This document shows, piece after piece, positions 16,728 to 24,523 of a stretch of 24,634 nt of DNA. The stretch lies in contig JBCCFW010000107.1 in assembly GCA_039029535.1 (NCBI GenBank), forward strand, positions 1-24,634. The letters are read 5' to 3'. The notes below the pieces were generated by a model. The model saw nothing but the letters and a program-made list of their open reading frames with translations. It was not told the origin of the DNA and did no database searches. The position numbers were made by a program, and so were the translations under genes. This DNA is from JBCCFW01 sp039029535. GTDB lineage: Bacteria > Acidobacteriota > JBCCFW01. Every line of letters starts with the position of its first letter. The first letter of the stretch is position 1.

Positions 16728-18230
16728 ATGCGTTGGACAACCCTTGCTGCTACCTGCGTCAGCCTGTCGCTGCTCGCCCTTCCCGGGAGGGCGCAGACGA
16801 GCCCCCTCATCGGGGACGACGAGCTCCTCCCACCGTCGCGCGTCGAGCCCGCGCCGCGAACCGACGGCATCCTCGAGGACATCCTCGGGGGAGTGAACTC
16901 CATCAAGAACGTCACCGACGAGGTGCCGGGCAAGTTCAATGAGGTCATCGCCAAGACCGACCAGATCCCGAGTCGCTTCAACGCGGTGACCAACGACATC
17001 GCCGAGGTCGCCGACGACGTGTCGGACCTGCCGGGCGACGTGTCCAATGCGGTGGCCAACTCGGTGACCGACGCCGTCGACACCGCCATCTCGACGCTCG
17101 AGGACGAGGTCGACGGTGCGGTCGGTGAGATCGAGGGCCTGGTCGACGGGCTCGGGCCGCTCATCGACTCCTTCGAAGACGTGGCCACGGGCTCGCTGAT
17201 CTACCTCCCGTCGACCGAGATCCTCGACAACGACCTGCTGCGCAGCGTGGTCGTGGTGCTGTCGGAGGGGACTCAGGAGTTCATCGACTTCTACTTCGCG
17301 GCCGGCGGTGACTACGAGCTCATCGGCGACATCCTCGAGGGTTGCCCGCCGACCATGGCCACCGACGCGCTGGAGGACCTCATCCAGCTCTTCGACCAGT
17401 TCCTCGTCGAGGAGGTGGGGATCTCACAGGAGATCATCGACGGTCTCAACCTCCTGCCGCCCGACAAGTACGCCAGCAGCGAGATGTCGTTCTACGTGAA
17501 GCTCCGCTTCAAGTGGTACATCGACCTCATCAACCGCGGCATGGGTCGAGTCGACTACCCGCACCCGGTGGTGACGATCGCCAAGGAGATCACCATGGTG
17601 ACGACGATCGTCCTCGACCGCCTGGTGCTCTGCATCGACTCGGCGGCCTCGCAGGCGAGCGCCGAGTCGACCCGCATCTACCGTGAGACCGTGCTGGACA
17701 ACCTGGCGATCGTCCAGTTCCAGCTCGACGAGGAGTCCCGGTTCACCGACGACTCCGAGCTCGCCGCCTTCCGCGATCTCCTCCTGGACGAGCTCGCCGC
17801 TCTCGACGCTCAGCTCGTCGCCTTCGATGCTCACGTCACGACCCTCATCACCGACCTCGAGGAGGACATCGACGACGACCTGGCCGCCCAGAGCCTCACC
17901 TCGCTGCGTCTGGCGATCCAGACCAACCTGTCGCTGAACGCTCACTTCAAGCTGCTGGTCGCCGTGAGCCCGGACTCGCGGAACCGCAACGCCCAGGTGA
18001 GCCCGGCCATGCACTCCTTCCAGCTCCCCGAAGTGGAGGGCGGTCACGCCGAGCTCGTCGACGAGATCGTCGCCGAGACCATCGACACCTTCGTCGACCT
18101 CGGCCTGGGGGTGAACTCCGCCGAGGCCTACCTCGAGCTTGCGCGCGCTGCCTTCGACGAGCGCTCGTACAAGGAGGCCTATGACCACTACAGCCGCGCG
18201 TACCACGACGCCGTCAACGTCCAGCGCTGA
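16728..18230 (+). CDS. Secreted helical protein of unknown family, paralogue A
   Basis: 500 aa from ATG 16728 with CGGAGG eight to nine bases upstream. Residues 1-22 form a signal peptide (LSLLALPGRAQ). Just after it comes DELLPPS (31-37), shared with the next protein. Residues 45-160 are helical and amphipathic (repeated IAEVADDVSDLPGDV-type stretches). The core, residues 178-311, contains EFIDFYFAAGGDYELIGD, EGCPPTM, LLPPDKYAS, EMSFYVKLRFKWY, GMGRVDYPHPVV and LVLCIDSAASQAS; 107 of 134 residues match paralogue B. Cys206 and Cys302 are the only mature cysteines and are conserved in B. A helical C-terminal part ends AYHDAVNVQR, with one TPR-like helical hairpin. I recognise no family or catalytic motif. 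It heads the operon leading to the HTTM genes and is probably periplasmic or released. Confidence 0.85.
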   Translation: MRWTTLAATCVSLSLLALPGRAQTSPLIGDDELLPPSRVEPAPRTDGILEDILGGVNSIKNVTDEVPGKFNEVIAKTDQIPSRFNAVTNDIAEVADDVSDLPGDVSNAVANSVTDAVDTAISTLEDEVDGAVGEIEGLVDGLGPLIDSFEDVATGSLIYLPSTEILDNDLLRSVVVVLSEGTQEFIDFYFAAGGDYELIGDILEGCPPTMATDALEDLIQLFDQFLVEEVGISQEIIDGLNLLPPDKYASSEMSFYVKLRFKWYIDLINRGMGRVDYPHPVVTIAKEITMVTTIVLDRLVLCIDSAASQASAESTRIYRETVLDNLAIVQFQLDEESRFTDDSELAAFRDLLLDELAALDAQLVAFDAHVTTLITDLEEDIDDDLAAQSLTSLRLAIQTNLSLNAHFKLLVAVSPDSRNRNAQVSPAMHSFQLPEVEGGHAELVDEIVAETIDTFVDLGLGVNSAEAYLELARAAFDERSYKEAYDHYSRAYHDAVNVQR

Positions 18231-18237
18231 GGTCGTC

Positions 18238-19917
18238 ATGCGCATTCATCACTTCACCAAGCTGATCTTGAGCAGCGTGCTGCTGCTCTCGGGATCGGCA
18301 GCGTGGGCCCTCGAGCCAGGAGTGCAACAAGTGCTCATGCCGCTCGACGAGCTCATCCCACCCAGCGACGTCATCTCGACCCAGGGCTTCAGCATCGAGT
18401 GTGCTGCCGAGGCGGTCGAGTCTGGTGTCGAGGCGGCCGAGAACGAGGCCGAGGAGCTCGCCGAGGAGACTCGGGAGATCGCCGAGGGCGCCGCCGAGGT
18501 CGCCGAGGACGCCCGCGAGGTCGCCGAGGACGCCCGTGAGATCGCGCTCCTTCACGAGACGATCTTCGGAGTGACCGAGGAGGTCCGGGAGGTCACGGTC
18601 GCCGTTCCCAACCGCTTCGAGGAGGTCATCGAGCAGACCGATGAGCTGCCTCGTCGCTTCAACGGTCTTCGTAGTGATCTCTCCAACCTGTCGACCGACA
18701 TCGGTCAGGTCGCGGGCACGGTCGCCGACGGTGCCGAGACCGAGGCCAGCGCGGCCGCCAGCACGGCCGTGGACGCGCTCGAAGACGAGCTCGTCGCTGC
18801 CATCGCGGCGGCCGAAGGCATGGGTTCGGACCTCGAGCCCATGCTCGATGCCTTCGTCGACATCGCCAACGGCGTCGCCTTCGAGATCACCAACCCCTCG
18901 ATTCAGGATGACCCGCTGATCCGGTCGGCCGTCACCACCCTGAGCGAGGGCGCCCAGGAGTTCGTCGACTTCTACTTTGCCGCCGGCGGCGACTACGAGC
19001 TCATCGGTGACATCCTCGAAGGTTGCCCCCCGACCATGGGGACCGACGCCCTCGAGGATCTCTTCGAGCAGTTCGAGACCTTCCTCGTCGAGGAGGTCGG
19101 CATCCCGCAGGACGTCCTCGACGACCTGAACCTGCTGCCGCCGGACCAGTACGCGAGCAAGGAGATGTCGTTCTACGTGAAGCTTCGCTTCAAGTGGTAC
19201 TTCGACCTGCTCGACCGTGGGATGGGGAAGCTCGACTACCCGCATCCGGTCGTCACGGTGCTCAAGGAGATCACCACGCTCTCCACGGTGCTGCTCGACC
19301 GACTGGTCCTGTGCATCGACTCGGCGGCCTCGCAGGCGAGCTCGGCGTCGAGGGCGGCATACCGGTCCTCGGTGGAGAGCTCTCTCGTTGCTCGGATCGA
19401 CGACCTGGACGACGGGACGCGCTTCACCTCCGACGCCGAGTGGGGTGCCGTCTCGTCGGCGATCGAGGGTGAGCTGGGCAACTTCGGTGACGCGCTCGAT
19501 GCTTCCGAGGTTCACGCCGACGCGGAGATCGATGGTCTCGACACGAGCTGGGAGGAGAGCCTGGCGGTTCAGGAGAAGCAAGAACTCGTCCTGGCCATCC
19601 AGGCACAGCTCGGCCTGACCGGCTTCGAGACGCTCTACGGCGGGAGTGAGATCCCGACCCTGGGCAACCTCGCGTTCCGGGCGAGCCCGAGCAACCACGT
19701 CTACGCCTTGCCGGAGGCTCTCGGTGGACATGCCGAGGTCGTCGACGAGGTGGTCAACGAGGCGGTGCAGACCTACCTCGCCCTGGGGATCGGCGTGAAC
19801 GACGCCGTGAACCTCCTCGCCCGGGCTCGGGACGAGCGCGACGCCGGTGAGTACCGGCGGGCGTTCCTCACCTACAGCCTGGCTTACCTCGATGCCGTGA
19901 ACGTGTCACGTCTCTGA
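18238..19917 (+). CDS. Secreted helical coiled-coil protein of unknown family, paralogue B
   Basis: 559 aa. ATG 18238 follows the previous stop by 7 bp. A longer frame to 18139 overlaps paralogue A and lacks a signal peptide, so I rejected it. Residues 1-24 are a signal peptide (LILSSVLLLSGSAAWA). DELIPPS (37-43) matches paralogue A. Residues 55-105 are a heptad array of AE-x-A(R/E)E(I/V) units, a predicted coiled coil absent from A. VPNRFEEVI-x-x-TDELPRRFN (123-141) parallels the equivalent stretch in A. The core, 235-368, is about 80% identical to A and keeps Cys263 and Cys359. The C-terminal EALGGHAEVVDEVV and AYLDAVNVSRL endings also align with A. Function unknown. The pair looks like a duplicated exported factor that may form hetero-oligomers. 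Confidence 0.85.
   Translation: MRIHHFTKLILSSVLLLSGSAAWALEPGVQQVLMPLDELIPPSDVISTQGFSIECAAEAVESGVEAAENEAEELAEETREIAEGAAEVAEDAREVAEDAREIALLHETIFGVTEEVREVTVAVPNRFEEVIEQTDELPRRFNGLRSDLSNLSTDIGQVAGTVADGAETEASAAASTAVDALEDELVAAIAAAEGMGSDLEPMLDAFVDIANGVAFEITNPSIQDDPLIRSAVTTLSEGAQEFVDFYFAAGGDYELIGDILEGCPPTMGTDALEDLFEQFETFLVEEVGIPQDVLDDLNLLPPDQYASKEMSFYVKLRFKWYFDLLDRGMGKLDYPHPVVTVLKEITTLSTVLLDRLVLCIDSAASQASSASRAAYRSSVESSLVARIDDLDDGTRFTSDAEWGAVSSAIEGELGNFGDALDASEVHADAEIDGLDTSWEESLAVQEKQELVLAIQAQLGLTGFETLYGGSEIPTLGNLAFRASPSNHVYALPEALGGHAEVVDEVVNEAVQTYLALGIGVNDAVNLLARARDERDAGEYRRAFLTYSLAYLDAVNVSRL
18444..18546 (+). repeat. 21-bp coding repeats encoding heptad coiled coil
   Basis: Within paralogue B, degenerate 21-bp units each encode a seven-residue AEDAREV-type heptad. 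Two adjacent copies at 18496-18516 and 18517-18537 differ by one base, suggesting recent slippage duplication. Flanking units are more diverged. Confidence 0.7.
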
Positions 19918-19928
19918 GGTCGTTCCTC

Positions 19929-19960
19929 CGGCAGGCCCGGCTCCCGCGCCGGGCCTGCCG
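19929..19960 (+). terminator. Strong 13-bp hairpin between secreted pair and HTTM genes
   Basis: The arms CGGCAGGCCCGGC and GCCGGGCCTGCCG pair perfectly around a 6-base loop. The stem begins 11 bp after the stop of paralogue B. Downstream sequence is CTTCCCCC, with no real T-run, so it may be a partial terminator, attenuator or 3' mRNA stabiliser rather than a classical intrinsic terminator. It would set expression of the exported pair above that of the membrane genes. Confidence 0.6.
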
Positions 19961-19989
19961 CTTCCCCCTGCCAGAACCTGGAGAGCTTC

Positions 19990-20412
19990 ATGTCCGACAC
20001 CCCTCACGAGAACGATCCGAAGACGTCCCTGCCTCGCTGGGCGCGCGACCTGTTCCTGGTGGCGTTCATCGGCGTGCAGCTCGCCTTGCCCCTGCACTAC
20101 TACACGCTCCGGGACGATCCGTACGACGAGCGCTTCGCCTGGCGGATGTTCTCGAGCACCTCGATGGTGCGTTGCGAGACCGAGATCCACCACGACGGCG
20201 TCTTGATCGAGCTCGACGACGCGCTCCCCTCGACCTGGGCGAGCATGCTCGAGAAGCGCCACGCGAAGGCGGTGAGCGACGAGCTCGTGCAACGTCTGTG
20301 CGAGAGCTCGCCGGACGCCGTGGTGACCCTGGCCCTGACCTGCCGGGGTGAGGCTGGCCACTCCGAGGTTCTCGGCGACGGTGAGACCAACCTCTGCGAG
20401 GTGCTGTCATGA
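19990..20412 (+). CDS. Small single-pass membrane protein with WRMF motif, HTTM partner
   Basis: 140 aa from ATG 19990, with a GGAG ribosome site. One transmembrane helix (about 20-40, LFLVAFIGVQLALPLHYYTL) precedes DERFAWRMFSSTSM (46-59) and a soluble domain with four cysteines (62, 104, 118, 136), presumably facing the periplasm. A hydrophobic helix followed by a W-x-M/F element at the membrane boundary recalls the segment that follows the HTTM core in vitamin-K-dependent gamma-carboxylases, where the motif reads like RFAWRM. Here it is a separate polypeptide whose stop overlaps the start of the HTTM gene (ATGA), so translation is coupled. I infer it is a subunit of the HTTM complex. The family is unnamed to me, and no catalytic residues can be assigned. 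Confidence 0.75.
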   Translation: MSDTPHENDPKTSLPRWARDLFLVAFIGVQLALPLHYYTLRDDPYDERFAWRMFSSTSMVRCETEIHHDGVLIELDDALPSTWASMLEKRHAKAVSDELVQRLCESSPDAVVTLALTCRGEAGHSEVLGDGETNLCEVLS

Positions 20413-22124
20413 AGGCCTCGTTCGCCGAGGGTTGGACCCGCTTCTTCGACGACATGCCGCTCGACGCCGGCTGCGTGCGCTTCTTCCGCGTCACCTTCTT
20501 CACGCTCGTGGCCATCGACGTCTGGCGCCGGCTCGCCAGCTCCGCGATCTACGGCGCCGACGGGTTCAACGTCACCCATCTCACGCCCATCGAAGCCTGG
20601 ATGCCCACGCCGAACGTGGCGGTGGTCGTGGCGCTGCGCTTCCTCCAGCTCGGGCTCGCGGTGCGCATGGCATGGGGACCGGCGCCGCGCTGGGTCGTGC
20701 CCTTGCTGGCGACGAGCTACGGCGCGACCTACTTCATCAGCCGGCTCGACGGTTACCAGCATCACTACCTCATCTTCTTGCTGCTGGTGATCTTGAGCTT
20801 CGTCGACTGGTCGCGTCCGACCGCCAAGTCCTGGCCCTTCCGTCTCCTGCTGGTCCAGCTCTCCATCACCTACCTGTGCACTGCCGTCACCAAGATGGAC
20901 CCTCTCTGGGTCGACGGGACCTTGCTGTCGCAGCAGGTGAGCGGGGAGACCCTGCAGTGGCTGACGGCCTTCACGGCGGCCAAGGCCGGCCGCGCGCTCC
21001 AGCACGGCTGGGCGTTGTCGGCGGTGACCGTGCTGGTGGCAGAGCTCTTCCTCGTCCTCGCGCTGCAGGTGCGCCGACTTCAGCCCCTGGCCTGGATGCT
21101 CGGGATGGTCCTGCACGCCGGGGTCGAGATGGCCGGTCTTCGGATCGGTCTCTTCAGCTGGTACCTGTTCGGGCTCTACGTGCTCATCCTCCCGGCACCA
21201 ATCGCGTCGGCGGTCCGCATCACTGCTGCCGCGGTGACGAGGCGCTGGACCGCCTGGACCGCTCACCGCTGGATGTCTCCCGCTCGAGTCCTCGGGCAGG
21301 GTGGCCGGCGGAGCATCGGCTGGCTGACGGCGACCTCGACTCGGTCCTGGGCCCTGCTGGCCATGGGCACGCTCTTCGCCGCTTGGACGGTGGGTCGGCT
21401 GCCGATCGCCGGCGCGTTGGTCGGAGCGGTCGCGCTCGCCCTCGTCGTGCTGGCCGTGGAGTGGAGCGCAGGTCGTCGCGAGACGACGTCCCGAGCGTCG
21501 CGGTCCGTGCAGCAGCTCGCGCTGGGCGTCGGCGTGCTGCTCGCGACGACCCTCACCGACAGCGTCTCCGGCTTCGCTCTCGTGACGGCGCAGGAGTGGA
21601 TGCGACAAGGACGGGAGCAAGAGGCTGCGGTTCAGCTCGACCTCGCGCTCGGCGCGAGCCAGACCCCCGAGCTGCTGCTGCACTCGGTGGCGGTGGCCAT
21701 GAGGGAAGGGGAGTCGCCCGACCTCGCCAAGCTGAGCTACCAGCGGCTCGTCGACATCGCGCCCGAGCACTTCCACGGCACGGTGGACCTGGCGCACCTC
21801 TACCGACACGAGGGGGACTGGCGTCGTGCCTCGGAGCTCTACCGACGGGCGACGACGCTGGCACCGGACGATCCCCGGCCGAAGGTCCTGCTCGGCGTGA
21901 GTCTCATCGCCGGCCGGCGGTCGGTCGAGCTGACCCCGACCGAGCGGGACGAGAGCCGCGAGCTCTTCTTGCAGGCCGGGCGCGTCCATGCCCAGGAAGG
22001 CGAGAGACGTCGCGCCGTCGACGCCTTCACCCGAGCGCTGATCGTGGACGAGACCTGCGTCGAGGCCCGTCGGGCGCTCGAGCGACTCGACGCCCCGGTG
22101 ATCGTGGCGAGGAGGACGTCATGA
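20409..22124 (+). CDS. HTTM-domain membrane protein with C-terminal TPR repeats
   Basis: 571 aa, start ATG 20409 in an ATGA overlap with the previous stop. Residues 15-265 form the HTTM (horizontally transferred transmembrane) core of vitamin-K-dependent gamma-carboxylase: TM1 at 22-42, GADGFNV lumenal loop, RLDGYQHHYLIFLLLVILSF, then Q-x-x-x-x-YLCTAVTKMDPLWVDGTLL (150-173) with the family's conserved Lys (162), and MVLHAGVEM (233-241). Further helices at about 312-350 and 367-385 lead to a soluble tail with at least three TPR-like units (about 390-565). Gamma-carboxylases modify Glu and need the HTTM core plus a large lumenal domain; that domain is missing here, replaced by TPRs and possibly by the separate 140-aa protein. 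Enzymatic activity is therefore not established. The gene's stop overlaps the next start. Confidence 0.88.
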   Translation: MKASFAEGWTRFFDDMPLDAGCVRFFRVTFFTLVAIDVWRRLASSAIYGADGFNVTHLTPIEAWMPTPNVAVVVALRFLQLGLAVRMAWGPAPRWVVPLLATSYGATYFISRLDGYQHHYLIFLLLVILSFVDWSRPTAKSWPFRLLLVQLSITYLCTAVTKMDPLWVDGTLLSQQVSGETLQWLTAFTAAKAGRALQHGWALSAVTVLVAELFLVLALQVRRLQPLAWMLGMVLHAGVEMAGLRIGLFSWYLFGLYVLILPAPIASAVRITAAAVTRRWTAWTAHRWMSPARVLGQGGRRSIGWLTATSTRSWALLAMGTLFAAWTVGRLPIAGALVGAVALALVVLAVEWSAGRRETTSRASRSVQQLALGVGVLLATTLTDSVSGFALVTAQEWMRQGREQEAAVQLDLALGASQTPELLLHSVAVAMREGESPDLAKLSYQRLVDIAPEHFHGTVDLAHLYRHEGDWRRASELYRRATTLAPDDPRPKVLLGVSLIAGRRSVELTPTERDESRELFLQAGRVHAQEGERRRAVDAFTRALIVDETCVEARRALERLDAPVIVARRTS

Positions 22125-23878
22125 GCCGAGCTGCTGCCGACTTGGACGAACGACATCATCACCCGAAGGAGCGAGAGACCATGACCACCACCGATCATCG
22201 CGACAACTACCGAGCCTGGCTGGGCCAGCCACTCACCGAGCGTGGGCTCACCTGGGCCCGTCTCATCACCCTGGGAGCCGTGGTGGTCACGAGCTGGTTC
22301 TCGCTGGCCCGGCTCGCCGTCCCGGAGCTCGGAGCCTCGGGGCTCGTGTCCCATCCGGGTCTTCCGGTCATGGTCATCGTGAGCCTGGTGAGCTGCTACC
22401 TGGCCGTCCGCGCGCTCCTGGGAGCCGCCTCCGGTTGGAGCTGGCTCGTGTTGTCGGGCCTGCAGGCGGTCAGCTTGCTGGTCGGACCGTGGCCCTGGTC
22501 ACCGGAGCGCGTGCTGCTGGTCGTCTCCACGCTGGGGCTGGCCCTGCTGGCGGCTCGGAACGAGCGAACCGAGACGAACGAGACGGACCTGAGCGGTTGG
22601 CCCGCACGGCTGCCGGCCTTGGGGCTCTCGGTCGCTTACGTGCTGATCGCCCTGTCCGAGCTCAGGCCCGGGTGGCTGAGCGGGTCGGAGCTGCGGGCCC
22701 GGGTCGTCGGTGACGGAGTGGTGACGGGCGAAGCTTGGGCTCTCGGGGCCGGCGTGCTGCTCGCGCTGCATCTCTCGCTGGCTGTCTTGCTCCACCTGAC
22801 CCGATGGCGCTCGGTGACCGTCGTGCTCGGCCTGAGCCTGCACGCCGCGTCGGCGTCGCTCGGGCTCGAGCCGGCGCTGCTCAGCCTGCTGGCCCTGGCG
22901 GTCTACCTTCCGTTGATGCCCGCCGATCTCCTTCCGGACGCGAGCACGCCACGACGATGGGTGAGCGGCCTGCCGGTCCCGACGACGTCGACCGGGGAGG
23001 CGGTCGGCTCGGGTTGGCTCGGGCTGGTGATGGTCATGGCGGCCGGCGCGCTGCTGATCCTGCCCATCGAGGGGATGGGGGCCGTGGTCGCCCTGGTCAC
23101 GGCGCTGGCGCTGGTGAGCGAGACGTCGCGGAGTGAGGGTCGTTGCTGGCGGGCCTTGGCGCACGGCGTGGCGGCGCTCACGATCGCCGGGCTTCACCTC
23201 GGGACCGACGAGGCGACCCGGCTCGTCGCTCGGGAGCGAGCCCAGCTTCAGCTCAGCGGTGATGAGGCCGAGGTGCTGGCGGCGACCGAGCGTCTTCTCT
23301 TCCTCGACCCGTCGCGTCGGGACCTCCGACTCGAGGTGGCGGAGGGACATCGAGAAGCAGGGAATCACGAGCGGGCGGAGTCGGCCTACGAGGCGATCCT
23401 CGACGAGCAGCCGGGCTTCATCGCTGGCTGGATCCGTCTCGGTCGGATCGTGAGCGAGCAGGAGCGTTGGGAAGAGGCGCTCGAGTCCTACCAGCGGGCA
23501 GCGAATCTCCGCCCGGGCATGCCTGGCATCGAGGTCCTTCAGGGTCTGTGCCTGGAGAAGATGGTCGCCCGCGATCATCCCGACGTCGAGGGCTGGCCGG
23601 CGGGCTCACGCCCGGACGAGCTGAGCCGCGCCTTCGTTCACTACCTCGAAGGGGCCAAGGGCCATCGGGCGCGGGGGCGGGACCGTCGCGCGCTGCACGC
23701 CTTGATGCGGGCCGTGTCCATCGAGCGGGAGAACGCCGCGCTCTGCCTGCTCATCGGCGAGGTCCACGAGGGGCTCGGTCAGGAGACGCCGGCCCTGGCC
23801 TGGGTGATGGCGGCGCTCGAGAGGGATCCCGGGATGCCCGACGCGATCGAGGCCCGGGAGCGATTGATGAAGGGGTGA
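22121..23878 (+). CDS. Divergent HTTM-like membrane protein with C-terminal TPR repeats
   Basis: 585 aa from ATG 22121 (ATGA overlap with the HTTM stop, GGAGG upstream). A second in-frame ATG at 22181 has an equally good AAGGAG and would drop 20 residues (numbering here is from 22121). The frame is open far upstream, but that part overlaps the HTTM gene in another frame and is not coding. Residues about 43-345 hold eight or more hydrophobic helices. YVLIALSELRPGWLSGSELR (173-192) parallels YLCTAVTKMDPLWVDGTLL of the upstream HTTM protein, with the Lys replaced by Glu180, and GLSLHAASASLGLE parallels its LHAGVEM. TPR-like repeats occupy about 370-580 (AGNHERAESAYEAILDEQP, ERWEEALESYQRAANLRP). 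This is probably a degenerate paralogue acting as a second membrane subunit. It ends 6 bp from the convergent zincin gene. Confidence 0.82.
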   Translation: MSRAAADLDERHHHPKERETMTTTDHRDNYRAWLGQPLTERGLTWARLITLGAVVVTSWFSLARLAVPELGASGLVSHPGLPVMVIVSLVSCYLAVRALLGAASGWSWLVLSGLQAVSLLVGPWPWSPERVLLVVSTLGLALLAARNERTETNETDLSGWPARLPALGLSVAYVLIALSELRPGWLSGSELRARVVGDGVVTGEAWALGAGVLLALHLSLAVLLHLTRWRSVTVVLGLSLHAASASLGLEPALLSLLALAVYLPLMPADLLPDASTPRRWVSGLPVPTTSTGEAVGSGWLGLVMVMAAGALLILPIEGMGAVVALVTALALVSETSRSEGRCWRALAHGVAALTIAGLHLGTDEATRLVARERAQLQLSGDEAEVLAATERLLFLDPSRRDLRLEVAEGHREAGNHERAESAYEAILDEQPGFIAGWIRLGRIVSEQERWEEALESYQRAANLRPGMPGIEVLQGLCLEKMVARDHPDVEGWPAGSRPDELSRAFVHYLEGAKGHRARGRDRRALHALMRAVSIERENAALCLLIGEVHEGLGQETPALAWVMAALERDPGMPDAIEARERLMKG

Positions 23879-23887
23879 GCCGGCTCA
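23876..23887. repeat. 12-bp perfect palindrome containing both convergent stop codons
   Basis: TGAGCCGGCTCA is its own reverse complement. Its first three bases are the stop of the HTTM-like gene and its last three are the stop of the zincin gene on the other strand. It is too short to be a convincing bidirectional terminator. Confidence 0.6.
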
Positions 23888-24496
23888 GGGGCCGGAGGTG
23901 GCTCTCTCGAGACGGTTGATGACGTGCGTGCCGGTCTTGCGACAGAGGATCGCGAACTGGTCGGCGAACTCTTCCGTCCGATGAGTCTTGGCCCGGCTCC
24001 GCGAGCGCTGGCTCAGCCGATCCACGTGGTGCCCGACCTCGTGGTAGAGCACGTGCTGGATCGTGAAGCGGCGGAGCGTGGAGGTCGTGTGCTGGGCGTA
24101 CCACCAGCCACCCGACTTCACGAGCTGGCCACCGTGCTCGAGATGGGGGCGGGCCCAGCGTCCCTTCGGCTCGCGTCTTCCGAGGCAGAGCCGGAGGTCG
24201 CGACGCCACGGGTAGACGACGATCGCATGCACGCCGCTGCCCTTGACGTACTCCGCCAGGACGGAGCCGCGGCGCGCCTCGGCCAGGCTCGGTCGCCGCA
24301 ACCAGAGGTGGGTGAGCCCGGCGACGTCACGCTTGCGCAGTGCCTCGACCGCAGTCTTCAGCTCGTCACCGGTGAGCGGATGGACGAAGTCCCGTGACGG
24401 GTTGTCGACGATGAGCAGCGGCAGCTCGTCGGTGGGGCCGGGACGGGGGAGCGAGTGGGCCCGTCGAAAGATCCCGTCGGGGACACGACGTCGCGT
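23885..24496 (-). CDS. Zincin-like metallopeptidase-family protein, 5' end uncertain
   Basis: The reading frame is open from 24523 (in-frame TGA at 24524-24526) down to the TGA at 23885-23887, up to 212 aa. A TTG at 24301 would give only 138 aa. I extended the gene because the upstream frame reads convincingly (RRRVPDGIFRRAHSLPRPG, then ELPLLIVDNPSRDF, then LTHLWLRRPS) and resembles the N-terminus I remember for this uncharacterised family. The given right end is an ACG codon before RRRVPDG and is only an estimate; no ATG or GTG exists in this frame there. The zinc site HEVGHH (HExxH) is followed by a distal Glu in EEFADQFA, as in IrrE/ImmA-like zincins. It has no signal peptide, so is probably cytosolic, perhaps a DNA- or RNA-associated basic protein. 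It converges on the HTTM operon. Confidence 0.72.
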   Translation of the reverse strand, partial: TRRRVPDGIFRRAHSLPRPGPTDELPLLIVDNPSRDFVHPLTGDELKTAVEALRKRDVAGLTHLWLRRPSLAEARRGSVLAEYVKGSGVHAIVVYPWRRDLRLCLGRREPKGRWARPHLEHGGQLVKSGGWWYAQHTTSTLRRFTIQHVLYHEVGHHVDRLSQRSRSRAKTHRTEEFADQFAILCRKTGTHVINRLERATSGP

Positions 24497-24523
24497 GCGA
24501 CCACCGTGGATCGGGAGTCTGCG

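Noticed and set aside
20100..21989. Long minus-strand frame opposite the HTTM gene
   Set aside because: Hydrophilic, low-complexity shadow of a membrane-protein gene; no motif and no ribosome site noticed.
20348..22120. Upstream extension of the HTTM-like/TPR gene
   Set aside because: This Arg/Ala/Gly-rich reading overlaps the HTTM gene in another frame. The ATGA-coupled start at 22121 is far better.
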